Origin: Xanthomonas arboricola pv. guizotiae | GTDB taxonomy: Bacteria > Pseudomonadota > Gammaproteobacteria > Xanthomonadales > Xanthomonadaceae | Reading direction: 5' to 3' | NCBI RefSeq assembly: GCF_002940205.1 | Contig: NZ_MDSK01000023.1 | Span: forward strand, 1-64,000 | DNA: 64,000 bases | Made by a program: the position numbers and the translations under genes | Shown: one piece after another, positions 58,843 through 64,000 of the stretch | Layout of the letters: each line of letters starts with the position of its first letter | Numbering within the stretch: the stretch's first letter is position 1 | Notes under the pieces: model-generated | Seen by the model: only the letters and a program-made list of their open reading frames with translations | What the model was told of the DNA's origin: nothing | Databases searched by the model: none

Positions 58843-60273
58843 ATGTTCAAGCAACTCTGGGCCACCAAACACCCGCACGCCAGCCACGAGGCGGCCGACG
58901 GGCTGGGCCTGCAACGCGCACTCGGGCCGTGGGGGCTGACCGCCCTGGGCATCGGCGCGGTGATCGGCGGCGGCATCTTCGTCATCACCGGCCAGGCCGC
59001 GGCCGACCACGCCGGCCCGGCGATCATGCTGTCGTTCGTGCTGGCCGCGGTGTGCTGCGCGTTCTGCGCAATGGCCTACGCCGAGTTCGCCGCGATGGTG
59101 CCGGTCTCCGGCAGCGCCTACACCTATACCTATGCCACCTTCGGCGAACTGGCGGCCTGGTTCATCGGCTGGATGCTGGTGCTGGAATACGGCGTCTCCG
59201 CCTCGGCGGTGGCGGTCAGCTGGACCGGCTATTTCCTCAGCCTGCTGGAACATTTCGACATCCACCTGCCGGCCGCCCTGGTCAGCGCGCCGCTGGACGG
59301 CAAGCTGCAGCGCACCGGCGCGATCGCCAACCTGCCCGCGGCCGGCATCGTGCTGCTGCTGACCTGGCTGTGCTATGTGGGCATCCGCAAGTCGTCGGCG
59401 ATGAACATGGCGATGGTGATCCTCAAGACCGGGCTGATCCTGCTGGTGATCGCGGTGGGCTGGAAGTACGTGGATACCGCCAATTGGCACCCGTTCATTC
59501 CGGCCAACGAAGGTCCGGGCAAGTACGGCATGGACGGCGTGCTGCGCGGCGCGGCGATGGTGTTCTTCGCCTATATCGGCTTCGAGGCGGTGTCGGTGGC
59601 GGCGCAGGAATCGCACCGCCCGCAACGCGACCTGCCGATCGGCATGATCCTGTCGCTGGTCATCTGCACCGTGCTCTACATCGCCATGGCGGCGGTGATG
59701 ACCGGCCTGGTGCCCTACACCCTGCTCGGCACCGACGAGCCGGTGGTCACCGCGGTGGCGGCGCATCCGCAGCTGGCCTGGTTGCGCGTGGTGGTGGAAG
59801 TCGGCGCGCTGATCGGGCTGTCGTCGGTGGTGCTGGTGATGATCATCGGCCAGCCGCGCATCTTCATGATCATCGCGCGCGACGGGCTGCTGCCGTCGGT
59901 GTTCACCCGCATCCATCCCAAGTACCGCACCCCGCACGTCAATACCGTGATCACCGGCGTGGGCATCGCCGTGCTGGCAGCGGTCTTCCCGCTGGACGTG
60001 CTGGGCGAGCTGACCTCGATGGGCACGCTGATCGCCTTCGCGGCGGTGTGCGCCGGCGTGCTGATCCTGCGCCGTACCCACCCGGAACTGCCGCGTCCGT
60101 TCCGCATGCCGGTGGCCTGGCTGATCTGCAGCGCCGGCGTGTTGAGCTGCCTGGCCCTGCTGTCGGCGATGACCCTGCACAACTGGATGCTGATGGGAGT
60201 GTGGACGCTGGTCGGGCTGGTGGTCTATTTCGGCTACGGCTATCGCCACAGCCGTCTGCGCGATGGTCGTTGA
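58843..60273 (+). CDS. APC-superfamily amino-acid permease 2
   Basis: A 476-residue paralogue of the preceding permease, sharing IGAVIGGGIFVITGQAA, PVSGSAYTYTYATFGELAAWF and FFAYIGFEAVSVAAQE. ATG 58843 follows AGGA by nine bases. The two copies are clearly a gene duplication. They have diverged mainly in the loops, so substrates may differ. Confidence 0.9.
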   Translation: MFKQLWATKHPHASHEAADGLGLQRALGPWGLTALGIGAVIGGGIFVITGQAAADHAGPAIMLSFVLAAVCCAFCAMAYAEFAAMVPVSGSAYTYTYATFGELAAWFIGWMLVLEYGVSASAVAVSWTGYFLSLLEHFDIHLPAALVSAPLDGKLQRTGAIANLPAAGIVLLLTWLCYVGIRKSSAMNMAMVILKTGLILLVIAVGWKYVDTANWHPFIPANEGPGKYGMDGVLRGAAMVFFAYIGFEAVSVAAQESHRPQRDLPIGMILSLVICTVLYIAMAAVMTGLVPYTLLGTDEPVVTAVAAHPQLAWLRVVVEVGALIGLSSVVLVMIIGQPRIFMIIARDGLLPSVFTRIHPKYRTPHVNTVITGVGIAVLAAVFPLDVLGELTSMGTLIAFAAVCAGVLILRRTHPELPRPFRMPVAWLICSAGVLSCLALLSAMTLHNWMLMGVWTLVGLVVYFGYGYRHSRLRDGR

Positions 60274-60407
60274 TCATACGCGTGGGCTGAGAGCGGCTGA
60301 TGGAACGCCTGCGCGCTGGCAGCCTATGGCGAAGCGATGATCTGAGCCTTCGCTGCAGGGGGACTGATCTGCAGATTGGTTGGTGGCCGCTGATCTGCGA
60401 CTTGGCT

Positions 60408-60555
60408 GCAGGGTCCTTGCCCGCCCACCATCGCAGGACACGCCGCAAGTACGTCCGTGTAGGCTCTTACGCGGCATCCATGCCGCGTAAGGTCCCGCGA
60501 CGGTGGGCGGGCAAGGACCTGTCGAGATAGTCGGTAAGCAGGGTTGCGAGCAGAG
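60408..60555 (+). repeat. Palindromic intergenic repeat, copy C
   Basis: Same orientation as copy B: GCAGGGTCCTTGCCCGCC, CACGCCGCAAGTACGTCC, the central stem TTACGCGGCAT-CC-ATGCCGCGTAA, and GGGCGGGCAAGGACC, then one copy of the tail segment. The gap 60274-60949 holds this and copy D, and no gene. Confidence 0.8.
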
Positions 60556-60625
60556 CATGCGGTGTGTTTCTCGGATCGCATCGCTTCCGATCAGCTTCCA
60601 GATTCAACCCGAGCAACAAGCAGCT

Positions 60626-60755
60626 TTCACACGACCACCGATTCACTCTCTGGTGCGGTGGCCTCGCCGATTGCGGGACCGTGTGGCGGCATGGATGCCG
60701 CCACCGAGCCTACATGGACGTACTTGCGGCGTGTCCCGCGGGCGGTGAAGGCACC
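60626..60755 (-). repeat. Palindromic intergenic repeat, copy D (inverted, degenerate)
   Basis: Recognised by GGCGGCATGGATGCCGCC and ACATGGACGTACTTGCGGCG. It is inverted relative to copy C, 70 bases away, and its outer arms are eroded (GGGCGGTGAAGGCACC). Confidence 0.65.
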
Positions 60756-60949
60756 GCGCGCTCGACCGACCAGGCATTTGACCTGGGCTTCTGACTGCAT
60801 CCAACAACAGACGACTGACGAACCACCGCGCTCACTGCCAGGCGCGCGCTCCTCACGTTTAATAGGCCGCTCTGGGTACGGGCCTAGCAGGAACAAAACC
60901 CTGCTGCGCTGCACCTGACCGTGATCCGGCGGGGCAGTAGAATAGGTCC

Positions 60950-61603
60950 ATGAATGCGACCACTGCCCCCCTGCCCTATAGCGCCGCGCGTCTGCACGAG
61001 CTGGCGCACCTGCTGATCGGCAATATCCGCGAGCTGGCCCAGGCCGGCTGGACGCCGGCCACCAGCAGCAATTTCTCCCATCGCCTGGACGAACAGCACG
61101 CGGCGATCACCGTGTCCGGCCGCGACAAGGGCCGCCTGGTCGAAGAAGACATCATGGTGGTGGACTTCCACGGCCTGGCGGTCGGTCGCCCGTTGCGCCC
61201 GTCTGCGGAGACGCTGCTGCATACCCAGCTGTATCGCCGCTTCCCCGAGATCGGCTGCGTGCTGCACACGCATTCGCCGGTGCAGACCATTGCCTCGCGG
61301 CTGTACGCCGGCAGCGGCGTGATCCGTCTGGAAGGCTATGAGCTGTTGAAAGCCTTCGAGGGCAACACCACCCATGAAACGGCAGTGAACGTGCCGGTGT
61401 TCGCCAATACACAGGACATGCAGGTGCTGGCCGCGCAGGTCGAGGCCCTGCTGGACAAACAGAGCCTGTGGGGGTATCTCATCGAAGGACACGGTCTGTA
61501 TGCGTGGGGCCGCAACATGGCCGAGGCGCGCCGTCACCTGGAGGCCTTCGAATTCCTGCTGCATTGCGAGCTCGAGCTGCTGAAGCTGCGCGGCCGGCGC
61601 TGA
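60950..61603 (+). CDS. mtnB: Methylthioribulose-1-phosphate dehydratase
   Basis: A 217-residue class II aldolase-like protein. Metal-binding histidines are in [12 protein letters not shown] and [11 protein letters not shown], and the glutamate region in [16 protein letters not shown]. It removes water from methylthioribulose-1-phosphate in the methionine salvage pathway. First gene of a mtnB-mtnD-mtnC operon with a 41-base gap to mtnD. No SAM riboswitch is visible upstream; the leader contains the repeat copies. Confidence 0.95.
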   Translation: MNATTAPLPYSAARLHELAHLLIGNIRELAQAGWTPATSSNFSHRLDEQHAAITVSGRDKGRLVEEDIMVVDFHGLAVGRPLRPSAETLLHTQLYRRFPEIGCVLHTHSPVQTIASRLYAGSGVIRLEGYELLKAFEGNTTHETAVNVPVFANTQDMQVLAAQVEALLDKQSLWGYLIEGHGLYAWGRNMAEARRHLEAFEFLLHCELELLKLRGRR

Positions 61604-61644
61604 GTCCTCGTCACCTCCCCCTTTCCTCTGTGAGCCAGATCGCC

Positions 61645-62912
<1,268 letters not shown>

Positions 62913-62930
62913 GCGCGATCGGCAAGCCCG

Positions 62931-62956
62931 CTGCGCTCATCCTCGGGTGAGCGCAG
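62931..62956 (+). terminator. Hairpin after mtnC
   Basis: A 9-bp stem CTGCGCTCA with TGAGCGCAG and an 8-base loop, 18 bases after the mtnC stop. No T run. The remainder of the gap to 63224 shows no gene or repeat. Confidence 0.5.
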
Positions 62957-63224
62957 TCGTTACTCCGCGTTGCATGCGCTCCTGATGCATTGCGGTTCAA
63001 GCGCGCCGTGCGCACCCGCCTGACGGCAGGCCCGCGGCGCTGTTGCAGGCGTGGCTCAGCCGACCTTGCCAATGCGCAGTGGCGAGACTTGGCAGGCCTG
63101 CTGCAGGCAACGTGTTCTGCAAGATGTGCTTGAAGCGGATCGATGACCGTTGTGCAACGTCATGGCCTGCGTTGCGATCACTGCGCCCAGGCGCTCCACC
63201 CGTTCCCAGACCTCGGCGTTCTTC

Positions 63225-64000
63225 ATGTCGCTGCATCCTACCTTCGGACCGAACGCCTTGCTGCGGCGACTCTCCTTGTTGATCCTCATCGTGGCGTTGA
63301 TGGCCGGCTGTCATCCCGATGCCGGTGCCGCACTGCCGAACCAGGCGGCGGCAGGCAAGGATGAGGTGGACCCGGTCGACCAGGCGGCGCTTGCGCAGGC
63401 ATTGAACGCACTGCAGCCGCAGCGTCCTGGGGTGACCGACCTGTATGTGATCGGCTTCGCCGGCGATGCCAGCGACGATGTGTTTCGCAACGAGACGCTC
63501 TACCTCAGGCAGCTGTTCGAACAACGCTTCGCTGCGCGCGGCCGCGTGGTCACCCTGGTCAACAACCCCGACAATCTGGGCGAGCGGCCATACGCACCGC
63601 TGGCGACCTACGACAACCTGTACGACACGCTCGCCGCAATCGGCAAGCGCATGGATCGCAAGCAAGACGCGCTGCTGCTGTTCGTCACCACCCACGGCAC
63701 CGAAGACCACACGCTGTACGTGCAGGTGGACCAGAACGAGGAAGACTTCATCAGCCCGCAGGATCTGCGCCAGGCTTTGGACGATGCCGGCATCGGCAAT
63801 CGCATCATCGTGCTGTCGGCGTGCTATTCGGGCGGCTTCATTCCGGCGCTGCGTTCGCCCGACACGCTGATCCTCGCCGCCGCGCGCGCCGACCGGCCCT
63901 CGTTCGGCTGCGGCAACACCTCCAATGCAACCTACTTCGGCCAGGCCTGGCTGATCGATGCGATGAACCGCAGCGACGACCCGCTGGCCGCGTTCGATAT
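63225..64000 (+). CDS. Peptidase C13-like lipoprotein (partial, cut by window end)
   Basis: The first 258 residues of a protein that stays open to the window end. It opens with a lipoprotein signal: LLILIVALMAGC with the lipobox cysteine at residue 29. The catalytic pair of clan CD / C13 (legumain-type) peptidases is visible: histidine in LLFVTTHGTEDHTLY and cysteine in IIVLSACYSGGFIPAL. Substrate and true length are unknown. ATG 63225 is used; it is not preceded by a strong ribosome-binding site. Confidence 0.82.
   Translation, partial: MSLHPTFGPNALLRRLSLLILIVALMAGCHPDAGAALPNQAAAGKDEVDPVDQAALAQALNALQPQRPGVTDLYVIGFAGDASDDVFRNETLYLRQLFEQRFAARGRVVTLVNNPDNLGERPYAPLATYDNLYDTLAAIGKRMDRKQDALLLFVTTHGTEDHTLYVQVDQNEEDFISPQDLRQALDDAGIGNRIIVLSACYSGGFIPALRSPDTLILAAARADRPSFGCGNTSNATYFGQAWLIDAMNRSDDPLAAFD

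Noticed and set aside
57508..60249. A 913-codon minus-strand frame across both permeases
   Set aside because: It is antisense to two transporters with clear membrane helices, and is rich in His and Gln as shadows are.
62997..63710. A 237-codon minus-strand frame near the window end
   Set aside because: It is antisense to the C13-type lipoprotein, which has a lipobox and catalytic motifs.

Overview
The window is a piece of a Xanthomonas chromosome, read from gene content: it carries the rpf (regulation of pathogenicity factors) cluster with its DSF quorum-sensing genes, the two aconitases beside it, and G+C-rich coding throughout. The species cannot be named from the sequence alone. Coding is dense, strands switch often, and many operon genes overlap by ATGA or GTGA.

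Region 1 (1-10010): motility and chemotaxis. A YcgR-like PilZ protein, cheW, a small exported protein, a chemoreceptor with a CheR-tethering tail, cheR-cheD-cheB, and a PAS-GAF-GGDEF-EAL protein. Sigma-28 (FliA) promoter sequences precede the transcription units, and a CRP/Clp-type palindrome abuts one of them.

Region 2 (10347-33743): an alpha/beta hydrolase, acnB, a PIN/AbrB toxin-antitoxin pair, acnA (rpfA), then rpfB, rpfF, rpfC, rpfG, lysS, prfB (with its programmed frameshift), rpfD, an acyltransferase, a DUF1176 protein, recJ and rpfE. RpfF makes DSF, RpfC senses it, and RpfG degrades c-di-GMP in response. There is no rpfH, and rpfF and rpfC look much more diverged from the Xcc versions than rpfG does.

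Region 3 (33774-41229): greA, carB, carA and dapB. A two-gene cassette sits inside the carA-carB operon: an AAA/ABC-type ATPase and a PIN-domain protein, visibly poorer in G+C than carAB and joined to each other and to carB by overlaps. This is the best candidate here for an undescribed, defence-like system.

Region 4 (41533-49356): a MOSC protein, an aminotransferase, the feoA-feoB iron transporter with a small Cys-rich membrane protein, leucine-catabolism enzymes (enoyl-CoA hydratase and HMG-CoA lyase), an SDR dehydrogenase and the EF-P paralogue efpL.

Region 5 (49357-64000): a DUF4105/HExxH gene broken by an amber codon, a DUF2388 protein, a D-2-hydroxyglutarate dehydrogenase divergent from serA, an unrecognised exported repeat protein with a 38-residue period, a Nudix protein, two paralogous amino-acid permeases separated by tandem hairpins, mtnB-mtnD-mtnC of methionine salvage, and the start of a C13-peptidase lipoprotein cut by the window edge. 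A family of roughly 110-150 bp palindromic intergenic repeats occurs four times in the window. I saw no rRNA, tRNA, CRISPR array, insertion sequence or prophage.
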